Source: Pelomonas sp. Root1444 (GTDB lineage Bacteria > Pseudomonadota > Gammaproteobacteria > Burkholderiales > Burkholderiaceae_C). Taken from it: a DNA stretch of 64,000 nt. The notes beneath the pieces are model-generated. The model did no database searches, had not been told where the DNA came from, and saw only the letters and a program-made list of their open reading frames with translations. The translations under genes and the position numbers were made by a program. The stretch spans positions 63,649-127,648 of the forward strand of contig NZ_LMFP01000010.1 in assembly GCF_001426885.1 (NCBI RefSeq), written 5' to 3'. Below are positions 16,270 through 28,889 of the stretch, piece by piece; position 1 is the first letter of the stretch; every line of letters begins with the position of its first letter.

Positions 16270-17961
16270 TCATTCGCGAACGATGCGGCCGGGGGCGGCC
16301 TGCTCCAGCGCCTGCGGGTTGCTGCGCAGCCAGTCGACGAGGGCGTCGATGTCGGTGCCCAGCACGGCGCGGTCGCGGCCGTGCTTGAAACCGCCGCCTT
16401 CGTCGCCGCCTTCGGACAAGAAGTTGTTGACGATGACGCGGTACTCGCGCGTGCGGTTCAGCGGCTGGCCGTCGAGCAGGATCTCGCCCAGTTCCGGTTT
16501 GCCGTCGGCGCCCGCGCGCCAGTGGTAGCGCAGCGTGGAGGACGGCTGCAGCATGCGCGGTGCGGCGCCGGCCTTGGGCAGCTGGCGCTGCAGGATGTCC
16601 CAGAGTTGCTGGCCATTCAGCGTCAGCGCAATGATGTCGTTGCCGAAGGGCTGGATGGCGAGCAGGTCGCTCATCGTCGTCGGCTTGCCGCGCTCCACCA
16701 CCAGGTCCGAGCGGATGCCGCCGAGGTTCATGAAGGCGACGTCGGCCGGGCCCTGCTTGCGCGCGAAGGCAAGCTGGCTGTCGGCGATGAGGTTGCCCAG
16801 CGGGGCATCGCCGTTGGGCTCCTTGGCGTGGCGCGTCGCGCCGCTGGGCAGCGTCGCCACGGGCTTGTTGCGCGCGGCCTCGGTCATCGCGGCGGCGCGG
16901 GCGACCAGCTCCGCCAGCGCGGGGTTGGGCGCGTAGACCGACTGCAGCACCGGATGGTTGACGGCCTGGGCGTCGAGCACGCGGCCGTCAGCGTCCAGCT
17001 TGAGGTGCGTCTCGGTGATCCAGCCGCCGTAGCTGCCGGCCTGCACAACCAGGCGGCCGTTGATCTTGCAGGTGTACGCCTGGTGGGTGTGGCCGCCGAT
17101 GATGACGGCGTAGGCCGGGTCCAGCCGCTTGGCGATGTCCTGCACGCGGCCGGTCAGCGTCGGGCAGGCGTAGCTCGGGTCATTGGCGCTGGCGCCCTGG
17201 GCCTGCACGCCGCCCTCGTGCATGACGGCCACCAGCACCTGCGCGCCGGCGGCCTTCAGCTGCGGCACCAGCGCGTTCAGCGTGTCGGCCTCATCGGCGA
17301 AGCGGATGCCCTGGATGGCGCGGGCGACGATGACTGAAGGGGTGTCCTTCGTGGCCACGCCGGCCACGGCCACCTTGAGACGGCCCGCCTGCTGGATCAC
17401 ATGGGTGGGCAGCAGGGGCTTGCCGGTGTTGGCGTCCAGCACGTTGGCGCCGAGGTAAGGAAAGCCCGGGCCCTTGTAGCCCGGCCACAGGCAGCCGTTC
17501 GGGCCGCATTCGCCGCGCGCCTGACGCAGCAGCTCGGGCAGGCCGGCGTCCAGCTCGTGGTTGCCCAGCGCGCTGGCCGAGATGCCGAATCCCGACAGGG
17601 CCGCCAGCGTCGGTTCATCCCGCAGCAGGTTGGAGATCAGCGGCGACGCGCCGATCAGGTCGCCCCCGGCGACGACGAGAGCGTCCGGGTTCTTGGCCTT
17701 CAACTGCGCCAGCGCTGTCGCCAGATAGGCCACGCCACCCGCCGGCTGGGGCTTCACCTCGCCCGTGGCGGGGTCGGGCAGGCGGGGCATCAACGGCGTC
17801 GGCTTGGCCGGCTGGATGTTGCCGTGGAAGTCGTTGATGGACAGCAGCGTCAGTTCGCTGGTCTTGCCCGCCTGCTGCGTTGCGCAACCGGCGAGCAAGG
17901 CGGCAATGAGGGCGCCCAGCATGGGGCGGGTCGCGATGCGGAAAGGGAAGGGTTGAGCCAT
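16270..17961 (-). CDS. 5'-nucleotidase/metallophosphoesterase lipoprotein (UshA-like)
   Basis: This 563-residue exported enzyme is expected to hydrolyse extracellular or periplasmic nucleotides. A signal peptide ends in a lipobox (ALLAGC, Cys26). The metallophosphoesterase domain shows metal-binding motifs NDFHG (43-47), GGDLIGASPL, GNHELDAG and GGHTHQAYTC. The C-terminal 5'-nucleotidase domain shows GNLIADSQL and FMNLGGIRSDL. The ATG at 17961 starts a clean signal peptide. Longer upstream frames add non-homologous sequence. No good ribosome binding site precedes it. The gene is divergent from the TonB-dependent receptor gene. Confidence 0.9.
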   Translation of the reverse strand: MAQPFPFRIATRPMLGALIAALLAGCATQQAGKTSELTLLSINDFHGNIQPAKPTPLMPRLPDPATGEVKPQPAGGVAYLATALAQLKAKNPDALVVAGGDLIGASPLISNLLRDEPTLAALSGFGISASALGNHELDAGLPELLRQARGECGPNGCLWPGYKGPGFPYLGANVLDANTGKPLLPTHVIQQAGRLKVAVAGVATKDTPSVIVARAIQGIRFADEADTLNALVPQLKAAGAQVLVAVMHEGGVQAQGASANDPSYACPTLTGRVQDIAKRLDPAYAVIIGGHTHQAYTCKINGRLVVQAGSYGGWITETHLKLDADGRVLDAQAVNHPVLQSVYAPNPALAELVARAAAMTEAARNKPVATLPSGATRHAKEPNGDAPLGNLIADSQLAFARKQGPADVAFMNLGGIRSDLVVERGKPTTMSDLLAIQPFGNDIIALTLNGQQLWDILQRQLPKAGAAPRMLQPSSTLRYHWRAGADGKPELGEILLDGQPLNRTREYRVIVNNFLSEGGDEGGGFKHGRDRAVLGTDIDALVDWLRSNPQALEQAAPGRIVRE

Positions 17962-18369
17962 GTGGAGGAGGTGCCGGGGCGCCGGGAGCGAGCGCGATGG
18001 AGAAGATGGACTGCGGGTGTGTCGCGATTTCACTACAAGAAAGTACCGTGCTTGGAGATGTTTACAAAGTCGAAAAAATGCACTTTGTTGGTGCAAAACT
18101 AGGATTGCTTCGGCGGACATCGGCGGAGGCAGCCGCATGGCGCGATGCACTGGCGTAGTGCCTTGGTGAGGCGCCGGCTGTTTGAAACGGGCCACTTCTG
18201 ACTTACCCGTAAAGTTCTGTCACAGAAAGTCATGACAATTCCGTCACCGTTGCGCCCCGCGCCTCTTCTGGAGATCGCGCCAACGCAACCGCGCGCCGTC
18301 ACATGACGGCGCCGTGACGATTTCGATACCAGCCGCGCGTCTGCTGCGCGCACAACAGGAGTGATTGGG
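17962..18369. promoter_or_regulatory. Divergent intergenic region between the 5'-nucleotidase and TonB-receptor genes
   Basis: No gene is supported in these 408 bases. The middle (about 18030-18110) is clearly A+T richer than its surroundings, which fits promoters. Recognisable elements are an NtrC-like inverted repeat at 18079-18095, and a cluster of GTCA/TGAC units at 18219-18246 and 18298-18317 that includes GTCATGAC and CCGTCA-CA-TGACGG. These resemble regulator half-sites such as Pho-box repeats, but their spacing is not the regular 11 bases. AGGAG at 18357-18361 is the receptor gene's ribosome binding site. Confidence 0.5.
18079..18095. promoter_or_regulatory. NtrC-like binding site
   Basis: TGCACTTTGTTGGTGCA is a 17-bp inverted repeat (TGCAC-N7-GTGCA) that agrees with the enterobacterial NtrC enhancer pattern TGCACT-N4-TGGTGCA at nearly every conserved position. 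It lies about 118 bases upstream of the 5'-nucleotidase start. No convincing sigma54 promoter was found on either side, which weakens the call. Confidence 0.35.
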
Positions 18370-21300
18370 ATGAGCAACAGGTTTGGGTCCGGATTCCCGC
18401 TTTCGGCGCTCTGCGCCGCCGTGGCCATCGTGGCTGCAGCGCCGGTGATGGCGCAGAACACGACGGCGGCGATCAGCGGCCAGGTGTTGGGTACCGATGG
18501 CAAGCCGTTGGCCGGCGCTTCGGTGACTGTCTTGCACCGGGAATCGGGTTCGACCAACACCCTCACGACCGATGCCGACGGTCGCTTCTCGGCGCGTGGC
18601 CTGCGCGTCGGCGGCCCCTACACGGTCACCGCCGTCAAGGGTAGCGAGCGTGAAGTGCAGAACGACATTTACTTGGCGCTTGCTGAGGCGCTCAATCTTG
18701 AACTGCGCGTCCGCAGCGCCAATGTGCTGGAAACCGTCGTCACCACCGGCCGTGCTACCGCCAGCAAGTTCGACAGCACGGCCATGGGCGCGGGCACCAG
18801 CCTTGGTCGCGACGAACTCGCCGCGTACGCATCGATCTCGCGCAGCCTCCAGGACTACGCCCGCACCGACCCGCGTGTCGTCCAAACCGACAAGGGCAAT
18901 GGCGAAATCTCCGTCGCCGGCCAGAACGGACGTTTCAACACGGTCACGATCGACGGCGTGAAGGTCAACGACACCTTCGGTCTGGAACTGAACGGCCTGC
19001 CGACGCTGAAGCAGCCGATTTCCATCGACGCCATCCAGGCGGTCCAGGTCAATATCTCCAACTACGACGTCACGCAACAGGGCTACACCGGCGCCAACAT
19101 CAATGCGGTGACGAAGTCGGGTACCAATGAGTTTGCCGGCAGCGTCTATTACGCCTATCGCGATGAAAAGCTCAGCGGTGACCGTTATGACCGCGTGCGC
19201 AACGTCACCTTCCGCACGCCGGGATTCATGGAAGACCTGAAGGGCTTCACCCTCGGCGGCCCCATCATCAAAGACAAGCTGTTCTTCTTTGCCAGCTACG
19301 AAGAGCTGAAGAGCAGCCGCTCCGTGCCGGCCTTCGGCCCGATGGGCACGGACAGTGTCAACGTGGGCATCACCGAGGCACAGATCAAGGCGGCACAGGA
19401 TCTTGCATCCAGCCTCTACAAGATTGACATCGGCGGCTTGAGCATTCCCACGGGCGTCGACCTGATCGCCAAGGACACCCTGCTGAAGCTCGACTGGAAC
19501 GTCAGCGACAACCACAAGGTCAACGTCCGCTACACGAAGTCCACCGAAGACAACCCCATCTTCCCGAACTTCACCGCCAACCAGCTGGCGTTGTCGTCCA
19601 ACTGGTATACCCAGAGCAAGACGCTGGAGACCGTGGTGGGCCAGTGGTTCGCCGACTGGACGGACAACTTCTCGACCGAACTGAAGCTGTCGCAGCGCGA
19701 TTACAAGAGCGACCCGAAGAACAACAGCAACCTGCCGCAGGTCACGCTGTCCTGGACGACGCCTGCACCGGCGGGCTCCGCTACCGGGAATCGCTCGTTG
19801 GTCTTCGGTACCGAGCAGAGCCGCCATTTCAACAGCCTGCATACCAAGACGTTCAACGGCTTCTTCGCCGGCAACCTGTTCCTGGACAACCACGAGATCA
19901 AGGCCGGCGTCGATATCGAACGCAACCAGATCTTCAACGCCTTCCTGCAGAACACCAAGGGTACCTACACCTTCAGCAGCAGCGATCCGGTCGCGCAATG
20001 GGCCACCGGCGTGCCGTCGTCCTACCAAGCGCAGATGCCGCTGGCCGGCAGCACGCTGCAGGACGGTGCGGCAAACTGGACGCTGTCCAACATCGGTGTC
20101 TTCCTTCAGGACACCTGGAAGGTCAGCAAGAAGCTGAGCTTTGTCGGCGGCCTGCGCGTGGACATGTTGCAGACGGACGACAAGCCGAAGTTCAACTCGG
20201 GCGCATCAGGCGCCCCGACCATCCTCGCGAACGGTCGTGCGGGTGGCGGTTTTGGCTACGACAACAGCTACACGCTGGACGGCCAGAAGATCGTGCAGCC
20301 GCGCTTTGGCTTCAACTACCAGTTTGACCCGGTCGACAACCTCAAGACGCAGCTTCGCGGCGGCGTGGGTCTGTTCATGGGCTCCGCGGCGTCGGTCTGG
20401 TTGACCAACCCGTACCAGAACACCGGGGTCACGACGGCCAACCTGTCCTGCGGCAGCGGCACCGTCGCCTGCTCGACGATCCAGTTCTCCGCCGATCCGA
20501 GCAATCAACCTCCGCTACCTGCCACCAATCCGCCGGCGGCCAACGTCGACTTCGTCGCCCCGGGTGTGAAGCAGCCGACGGTCTGGAAGATGAACCTTGC
20601 GCTGGACAAGGAACTGCCGTGGTACGGCCTGGTGGCTGGCGCCGAATGGCTGCACACCGAAGTCGACAAGGGTCTGTACTACCAGTACCTGAACCTCGGC
20701 CCCGTCACCTCGACGTCGCCGATCGATGGTCGCGAGATGTACTACAACGCCGCCGGCCGCAACCCGCTGTGCTACGCGGGCGGCAACGATTCCAGCCCGA
20801 CGACCTGCGGTCGCCAAACCAAGGCGCTGAACAACCAGCTGTACAACAACGTCACGGTGCTGAAGAACACCAGCAAGGGCAGCGGCGACGTGCTGACCTT
20901 GTCGCTGTCTGGCCCGAACCGCGGCGGCTTCGGTTGGGGTGTGGCCTACACCCGCACCCGCGCAACGGAAGTCAGCGGCCTGACCTCCTCGACGGCCAAT
21001 TCCGGCTGGCTGAACCGCGCGGTCTTCAATCCGAACGAGGAAGTCGCCGCCAACTCGGCCACGATGATCCGCGATCGCTTCTCGGCTCAGATGAACTTCT
21101 CGAAGGCCTTCTTCGGCAAGTACAAGACGACGCTGGGCGTTGTCTACGAAGGCCGCGAAGGCAGGCCCTACAGCTGGACCTTCAACAACGACGTGAACGG
21201 GGACGGCGTGGCGGGTAACGACCTGCTCTACATCCCCAAGGCCCCCGGCTCGGGTGAAGTGCTGTTCCGCTCGCCCGTCAACGGTACGGCCATCACTGGC

Positions 21301-21756
21301 TTGCCGGCCGCTCAGCAGTCCGCGGCGCTTACTGCCTATCAGCAGCAGACTGCCGCTGCCGCCGAGGCGAAGTTCTGGGAGATCGTCAACAACAACAAGG
21401 GCCTGCGCGACAGCAAGGGCGGCGTGGTCGGCCGCAACACGTCCTACTCGAAGTTCACCAACAGCTTCGACGTGCGCGTGAGCCAGGAAGTCCCGGGCAT
21501 CTTCGGCAAGCAGAAGGGCACGCTGACGCTGGACATCCTGAACTTCGGTAATCTGGTCAACAAGCGCTGGGGCCGCGTCGACGAAGTCGCCTTCGGTACC
21601 GGTGGCAACACCCGCCGCTGGATCAACTACGCCGGTATCGATGCGACGACGGGCAAGATGATTTATTCGGTCAACGACCCGACCGACTACACGACCAAGC
21701 AGACCCGTGGCGAATCGCAGTGGGCCATGCAGATCACGGCCAAGTACGAGTTCTGA
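18370..21756 (+). CDS. Oar-like TonB-dependent outer-membrane receptor with carboxypeptidase-regulatory N-domain
   Basis: This 1128-residue outer-membrane protein has a signal peptide ending near APVMA-QN. A carboxypeptidase-like beta-sandwich follows (ISGQVLGTDGKPLAGASVTV), then a plug (FNTVTIDGVKVNDTF, QVNISNYDVTQQGYTGANIN) and a long barrel that ends in the aromatic residue of AKYEF. The layout matches the Oar/large TonB-receptor group that imports peptides, glycans or other bulky ligands. The ligand is unknown. ATG at 18370 is preferred because AGGAG stands 8 bases upstream. A GTG at 18361 would overlap that site. Codon third positions look less extremely G+C than in neighbouring genes. 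A terminator follows at 21806. Confidence 0.9.
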   Translation: MSNRFGSGFPLSALCAAVAIVAAAPVMAQNTTAAISGQVLGTDGKPLAGASVTVLHRESGSTNTLTTDADGRFSARGLRVGGPYTVTAVKGSEREVQNDIYLALAEALNLELRVRSANVLETVVTTGRATASKFDSTAMGAGTSLGRDELAAYASISRSLQDYARTDPRVVQTDKGNGEISVAGQNGRFNTVTIDGVKVNDTFGLELNGLPTLKQPISIDAIQAVQVNISNYDVTQQGYTGANINAVTKSGTNEFAGSVYYAYRDEKLSGDRYDRVRNVTFRTPGFMEDLKGFTLGGPIIKDKLFFFASYEELKSSRSVPAFGPMGTDSVNVGITEAQIKAAQDLASSLYKIDIGGLSIPTGVDLIAKDTLLKLDWNVSDNHKVNVRYTKSTEDNPIFPNFTANQLALSSNWYTQSKTLETVVGQWFADWTDNFSTELKLSQRDYKSDPKNNSNLPQVTLSWTTPAPAGSATGNRSLVFGTEQSRHFNSLHTKTFNGFFAGNLFLDNHEIKAGVDIERNQIFNAFLQNTKGTYTFSSSDPVAQWATGVPSSYQAQMPLAGSTLQDGAANWTLSNIGVFLQDTWKVSKKLSFVGGLRVDMLQTDDKPKFNSGASGAPTILANGRAGGGFGYDNSYTLDGQKIVQPRFGFNYQFDPVDNLKTQLRGGVGLFMGSAASVWLTNPYQNTGVTTANLSCGSGTVACSTIQFSADPSNQPPLPATNPPAANVDFVAPGVKQPTVWKMNLALDKELPWYGLVAGAEWLHTEVDKGLYYQYLNLGPVTSTSPIDGREMYYNAAGRNPLCYAGGNDSSPTTCGRQTKALNNQLYNNVTVLKNTSKGSGDVLTLSLSGPNRGGFGWGVAYTRTRATEVSGLTSSTANSGWLNRAVFNPNEEVAANSATMIRDRFSAQMNFSKAFFGKYKTTLGVVYEGREGRPYSWTFNNDVNGDGVAGNDLLYIPKAPGSGEVLFRSPVNGTAITGLPAAQQSAALTAYQQQTAAAAEAKFWEIVNNNKGLRDSKGGVVGRNTSYSKFTNSFDVRVSQEVPGIFGKQKGTLTLDILNFGNLVNKRWGRVDEVAFGTGGNTRRWINYAGIDATTGKMIYSVNDPTDYTTKQTRGESQWAMQITAKYEF

Positions 21757-21805
21757 TCGCAAAGAGCAACTGGCAGGACCGCCTCATCGGCGACTCTGCC
21801 AAAGC

Positions 21806-21833
21806 AAAGGGGCCCCACAAGGGCCCCTTTTTT
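21806..21833 (+). terminator. Strong rho-independent terminator after the TonB-receptor gene
   Basis: AAAGGGGCCC and GGGCCCCTTTTTT enclose a CACAA loop: a G+C stem with A and T tails on both sides. It can therefore work for the receptor gene and for the converging dehydrogenase gene that ends at 21855. Confidence 0.93.
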
Positions 21834-21854
21834 GTGCCGAGCGCAGGACGACTG

Positions 21855-23339
21855 CTACTTCTGGATGTCTCCCAGGCAGAGGTACTTGACCTCCACATAG
21901 TCCTCGATGCCCTGCCGCCCGCCCTCGCGCCCGAGGCCCGACTGCTTGACGCCGCCGAACGGCACCTCGGCCGTCGAGATCAGCCCGGTGTTGACGCCCA
22001 CCATGCCGTACTCCAGCGCCTCGCCGACGCGGAAGATGCGGCCGATGTCGCGGCTGTAGAAGTAGCTGGCCAGGCCGAATTCCGTCGAGTTGGCCAGCGT
22101 GATGGCCTCCGCCTCGGTCTGGAACTTGAACACCGGCGCGACCGGGCCGAAGGTTTCCTCGCGCGAGCACAGCATCTGCGGCGTGGCGTCGGCCAGCAGC
22201 GTGGGCTCGAAGAAGTTGCCGGCTTCCGTCGCCAGCCGCTTGCCGCCGGCCAGCAGCTTGGCGCCCAGCGCGATCGCGTCGGCCACGTGGGCCTCCACCT
22301 TCTGCAAGGCGGCCTCGTCGATCAGCGGGCCGACGTTGACGCCGCTCTCGAAGCCGTTGCCGGTCTTCAGCGTCGCCACCTTGGCCGAAAGTTTCTCCAG
22401 GAACGCCTCGTACACGCCCGCCTGCACGTAGATGCGGTTGGCGCAGACGCAGGTCTGGCCGGCGTTGCGGTACTTGCTGGCCAGCGCGCCCTCCACCGCG
22501 GAGTCGAGGTCGGCGTCGTCGAAGACGATGAAGGGCGCGTTGCCGCCCAGCTCCAGGCTGAGCTTCTTGACCGTCGGCGCGCACTGTTTCATCAGGATGC
22601 GGCCGACCTCCGTGGAGCCGGTGAAGGACAGGTGCCGCACCACGTCGCTCTCGCACAGCACCTGGCCGATCTCGATGGACTGGGCCGCGTCCGCCGTCAA
22701 CACGTTCAGCACGCCCGATGGCATGCCGGCCTGCTGGGCCAGCTCGGCTGCGGCGAGTGCCGTCAGCGGCGTGGCCTCGGCCGGCTTGATGATGACGGTG
22801 CAGCCGGCGGCAAGCGCCGGCGCCACCTTGCGGGTGATCATCGCCAGCGGGAAGTTCCACGGCGTGATGGCTGCGCAGACGCCGACGGCCTGCTTGAGCA
22901 CCAGGTAGCGCTTGGTCGGGTCGGTGGTGGGGATGGTCTCGCCGTAGACGCGTTTGCCTTCCTCGGCAAACCAGTCGAGGAAGCTGGCGCCGTAGACGAC
23001 CTCGCCGCGCGCCTCGGCCAGCGGCTTGCCCTGCTCGGCCGTCATCAGCCGGGCCAGGTCGTCGGCGTGCTTGACGAGCAGCTGCTGCCAGCGCACCAGC
23101 ACGGCGGCGCGCTCCTTGGCGGGTTTGCTGCGCCATGCGTTCAGCGCGTTGGCGGCGGCGGCGATGGCCTCCTGCGCTTCGGCGCGGCCGAGGTTGGGCA
23201 CCTGGGCCAGCTCGCGGCCGGTGGCGGGGTCGGTCACCGCGAAGGTGGCGGCGGCGCCCACCCAATCGCCGTTGATCAGCGCCTGGGTGCGCAGCAGGCC
23301 GGGGTTGTCCAGCGCGTCCAGCGGGGAATTCGCGTCCAT
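21855..23339 (-). CDS. gabD: NAD(P)-dependent succinate-semialdehyde dehydrogenase
   Basis: This 494-residue aldehyde dehydrogenase oxidises succinate semialdehyde to succinate in GABA and related catabolism. Active-site residues are all present: Asn162 in PWNFP, Glu263 in LELGGNAP and the nucleophile Cys297 in GQTCVC. GSTEVGR (241-247) is the cofactor-binding loop, and the close fit of PWNFPLAMITRKVAPALAAG to GabD makes this the best subfamily. Glutarate-semialdehyde dehydrogenase (DavD) is nearly indistinguishable and remains possible. It stands alone, divergent from alaS. Confidence 0.88.
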   Translation of the reverse strand: MDANSPLDALDNPGLLRTQALINGDWVGAAATFAVTDPATGRELAQVPNLGRAEAQEAIAAAANALNAWRSKPAKERAAVLVRWQQLLVKHADDLARLMTAEQGKPLAEARGEVVYGASFLDWFAEEGKRVYGETIPTTDPTKRYLVLKQAVGVCAAITPWNFPLAMITRKVAPALAAGCTVIIKPAEATPLTALAAAELAQQAGMPSGVLNVLTADAAQSIEIGQVLCESDVVRHLSFTGSTEVGRILMKQCAPTVKKLSLELGGNAPFIVFDDADLDSAVEGALASKYRNAGQTCVCANRIYVQAGVYEAFLEKLSAKVATLKTGNGFESGVNVGPLIDEAALQKVEAHVADAIALGAKLLAGGKRLATEAGNFFEPTLLADATPQMLCSREETFGPVAPVFKFQTEAEAITLANSTEFGLASYFYSRDIGRIFRVGEALEYGMVGVNTGLISTAEVPFGGVKQSGLGREGGRQGIEDYVEVKYLCLGDIQK

Positions 23340-23443
23340 CGGGGATCTCCAGTCGAATTGCCCGGCACTCTACTGCCGGCAGGTAAAGCCCTCTCCCTAC
23401 AATCGCCCCTCTTTGTCACTGACTCTTTCCAGGAAGCCCCGGG

Positions 23444-26068
<2,625 letters not shown>

Positions 26069-26088
26069 CGCCCGCGCCCCGATAAAGC

Positions 26089-26116
26089 AAGGCCCGCGAT
26101 CAGCGGGCCTTTTTTA
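26089..26116 (+). terminator. Rho-independent terminator after alaS
   Basis: AAGGCCCGC and GCGGGCCTT enclose a GATCA loop and run into a T tract (GGGCCTTTTTTAC). It also lies directly past the stop codon of the converging mcp gene. Confidence 0.92.
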
Positions 26117-26119
26117 CGT

Positions 26120-28249
26120 TCAGAAGGTCTCCCAATCGCCTTCGTCGGTACTGGCGGTGGCCGCGGGCGTGGGCGCCGGTGCCGGCCGCGGCGCGGCCGC
26201 GGGCGAGGGCCTGGCGGCCGGTGGGGCAGGGCGCGCTGCCGTCACTGCCTTGGCTGCTGCGGGCGAGCGCGGCACGACGGGAGCGGGCTTGGGCGGGGCG
26301 GCAAACGCGGGCGCGGCGCGCCGGGGCTCGCTGCCTGCCACGCGGAACACCGCGACGGCCTCGACCAGGCGCTGCGCCTGCTCCTTCAGGCTCTCGGCCG
26401 CCGCGGCGGACTCTTCCACGAGCGCGGCGTTCTGCTGCGTCATCTGGTCCAACTGCACGACCGAGGTGTTGACCGAGGCGATGCCCTCGCTCTGCTCGCT
26501 GGCGGCCGAGCTGATCTCGCCGATGATGTCCTGCACGCGCTGCACGCTGGAGACGATGTCGCCCATCGTCGTGCCGGCCGCCTGCACCAGGCGGGCGCCG
26601 TTGTCGACGCGCTCGACGCTGTTGCCGATCAACGCCTTGATCTCCTTGGCGGCGTCGGCGCTGCGGCCCGCCAGCGAGCGCACTTCGCCCGCGACGACCG
26701 CGAAGCCGCGCCCCTGCTCGCCGGCACGTGCCGCTTCCACCGCGGCATTCAGCGCCAGGATGTTGGTCTGGAAGGCGATGCCGTCGATGGTGCCGATGAT
26801 GTCGGCGATCTTCTTGCTGGCCGCATTGATCTCGTCCATCGTCGTGACGACCTGGCCGACCACCTCGCCGCCGCGCGTGGCGGCGGACACGGCGGACTGC
26901 ACCAGCTGGTTGGCGGTGCGGGCCGAGTCGGCCGTCTGGCGCACCGTACCGGTCAGCTGGCTCATCGACGAGGCGGCGTTCTGCAGGTTGCTGGCGGTCT
27001 GTTCGGTGCGCTGGCTGAGGTCCAGGTTGCCGGTGGCGATCTCGGTGCTGGCCGTGCCGATGCTGTCGACCGAGTTGCGCACCGTGCCTATCGTCGTGGC
27101 CAGGCGCTGGCGCATGGCTTCGGTGTCCTGGATCAGCGCGCCGATCTCGTCGTTGCGGTTGCTGCTGACGGGGTGGCTGAGGTCGCCCTCCGCGATGGCG
27201 CCCACGGCGCGTTGCAGCGAGGCCAGCGGCTGGGCGACCCAGCGACGCATCATCCACATCAGCCCGAAGCCCAGCCCCACGGCCGTCAGCGCCAGTGCGC
27301 CGCCGAAGAACCACAGCATGTTGCGCCCGGCAGCGCCGGCCTCGCTGCGCGAGACCTGGGCGACCACCCAATGGCCGGTCTTCTCACTCTTTCGCGCGAC
27401 GGCGAAGTTGTCGCCCTGGCCGTTGCCGAGCACATCCGGCACATCGTCCAGCACGACGGTGCTGGCGGTCTGCTCGGCCAGCAGTTTCTCGAAACCCGGC
27501 GCGACGCTGGACAGCAGCTTGCCCTTGGCGCTCGGGTGGGCCGCGAGCTGGGCCTTGGCCGGGTCCTTAGGCATCGTGACGATGTAGGTGCCGCCGTGCT
27601 GGAAGAACTTGGCGCTGGCAGCCATGCGGTCCATGGCTGCTTCGAACGCGTCGAGGTCGTAGCCGACGAAGAGGATGCCGACAACCTTGCCGGCGTCGCT
27701 CTTGATCGGCTCGTAGTGCGTCATGTAGGCGCGGCCGAACAGCGTGGCGCGGCCGGTGTAGGGCTTGCCGGACTTGACGGCCGCGTAGGCCGCGCCCTGC
27801 TTGTCGAGCAGCGTGCCCATGGCGCGCTCGCCCTTCTCGTTCTTCAGCGAGGTGGTGATGCGCTCGAAATCCTCGCCCTTGGCCGCAAACACCGTGGCCA
27901 CGCCGCCGGTGACGGCAGTGAACTTGTCGACCTGCGTGAAGTTGCCGTTGAGCTTGGGACCCCAGTCGCGCAGCTCGCCGGTGGCCTCGTCCAGCGCAAA
28001 GCTGGGGCCGAACTCCTGGCGAAATGACCCGAAGCTGCGCTGGATCTGTTTGGCCGCGACGTCGTCCATCGCCTGCATGGCGTCGACGAGCGAGGCAGCC
28101 TTGTCGCCGACCCAGGTCTGCGCCTGTTCGTTGGTCGAGCGTTTCAGCATCGTGCCGACGACCAGGCTGACGCCGAGCAGCACCACGGCGACTGCGACGG
28201 CACCGGTGACCGACACCTGGCGGGCGATGGAGTGGACGGGCTGGCTCAT
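26120..28249 (-). CDS. Methyl-accepting chemotaxis protein with Cache-type sensor and CheR-tethering tail
   Basis: This 709-residue receptor has an N-terminal span (about 13-35) and a periplasmic Cache_3/Cache_2-like ligand domain with [20 protein letters not shown] and [14 protein letters not shown] second span ([20 protein letters not shown]) and a HAMP domain follow. The long signalling hairpin has the universal tip [20 protein letters not shown]. An Ala/Pro-rich linker ends in DWETF, the pentapeptide type that binds CheR or CheB. ATG at 28249 has GGAG 7-8 bases upstream. A TTG 12 bases earlier was rejected. The gene ends the chemotaxis operon. A small hairpin CCCCGC-CGCATT-GCGGGG at 28289-28306 separates it from cheW. 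Confidence 0.94.
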   Translation of the reverse strand: MSQPVHSIARQVSVTGAVAVAVVLLGVSLVVGTMLKRSTNEQAQTWVGDKAASLVDAMQAMDDVAAKQIQRSFGSFRQEFGPSFALDEATGELRDWGPKLNGNFTQVDKFTAVTGGVATVFAAKGEDFERITTSLKNEKGERAMGTLLDKQGAAYAAVKSGKPYTGRATLFGRAYMTHYEPIKSDAGKVVGILFVGYDLDAFEAAMDRMAASAKFFQHGGTYIVTMPKDPAKAQLAAHPSAKGKLLSSVAPGFEKLLAEQTASTVVLDDVPDVLGNGQGDNFAVARKSEKTGHWVVAQVSRSEAGAAGRNMLWFFGGALALTAVGLGFGLMWMMRRWVAQPLASLQRAVGAIAEGDLSHPVSSNRNDEIGALIQDTEAMRQRLATTIGTVRNSVDSIGTASTEIATGNLDLSQRTEQTASNLQNAASSMSQLTGTVRQTADSARTANQLVQSAVSAATRGGEVVGQVVTTMDEINAASKKIADIIGTIDGIAFQTNILALNAAVEAARAGEQGRGFAVVAGEVRSLAGRSADAAKEIKALIGNSVERVDNGARLVQAAGTTMGDIVSSVQRVQDIIGEISSAASEQSEGIASVNTSVVQLDQMTQQNAALVEESAAAAESLKEQAQRLVEAVAVFRVAGSEPRRAAPAFAAPPKPAPVVPRSPAAAKAVTAARPAPPAARPSPAAAPRPAPAPTPAATASTDEGDWETF

Positions 28250-28333
28250 GCGACTCTCCAAGGACCTAAGCGGGCAAGGCTGCGCAAGCCCCGCCGCATT
28301 GCGGGGATGCGTTCAAGAAATGGCGGCCGGGCG

Positions 28334-28858
28334 TCAGGCCGCGACGGCCGCGTCCATCAGGCCCATCTCGGCGCTGCTCATCAGGCCTTCGATGTCCATC
28401 AGGATCAGCATGCGTTCGCCGACCGAACCGATGCCGGTGATGAAGCTTGTGTCCACCGAGGCGGCGCTGAGTTCCGGCGCGGGCTTGATCGCGTCGCGGT
28501 TGAGTTCCAGCACGTCGGAGACGGAGTCGACGACGGCGCCGACGACGCGGTTCTTCACGTTCAGCACGATGACGACCGTGAAGCTGTTGTACTCGGCGCT
28601 CGGGCAGTTCAGCTTCAGGCGCAGGTCCACGATGGGCACGATGACCCCGCGCAGGTTGACGACGCCCTTGATGAAGTCCGGCGCATTGGCGATGCGCGTG
28701 GGTTGCTCGTAAGAGCGGATCTCCTGGACCTTCAGGATGTCGATGCCGTACTCCTCCGAGCCGAGGCGGAAGGTCAGGTATTCACCGCTCTTGGGGCCGT
28801 GGGCCTTGGCGCTGACGGCACCTTGCTGGCGCAGGGCTGGGACGTTGCTGGCTTCCAT
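28334..28858 (-). CDS. cheW: CheW chemotaxis coupling protein of the main che operon
   Basis: This 174-residue protein is a single CheW domain. Key text is [38 protein letters not shown] and [15 protein letters not shown]. It bridges CheA and the receptors in the polar array. It lies between cheA (31 bases upstream) and the receptor gene, the classical order, which supports using the gene symbol here rather than for the paralogue at 4883. Confidence 0.96.
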   Translation of the reverse strand: MEASNVPALRQQGAVSAKAHGPKSGEYLTFRLGSEEYGIDILKVQEIRSYEQPTRIANAPDFIKGVVNLRGVIVPIVDLRLKLNCPSAEYNSFTVVIVLNVKNRVVGAVVDSVSDVLELNRDAIKPAPELSAASVDTSFITGIGSVGERMLILMDIEGLMSSAEMGLMDAAVAA

Positions 28859-28889
28859 GGGGGCCTCTTCCGTGTTTGTTGAAATGGTT

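Noticed and set aside
18219..18317. Pho box before the TonB-receptor gene
   Set aside because: GTCA units exist, but repeats are 10 and 14 bases apart and in mixed orientation, not regular 11-base direct repeats of CTGTCAT type; kept only as an unassigned cluster.
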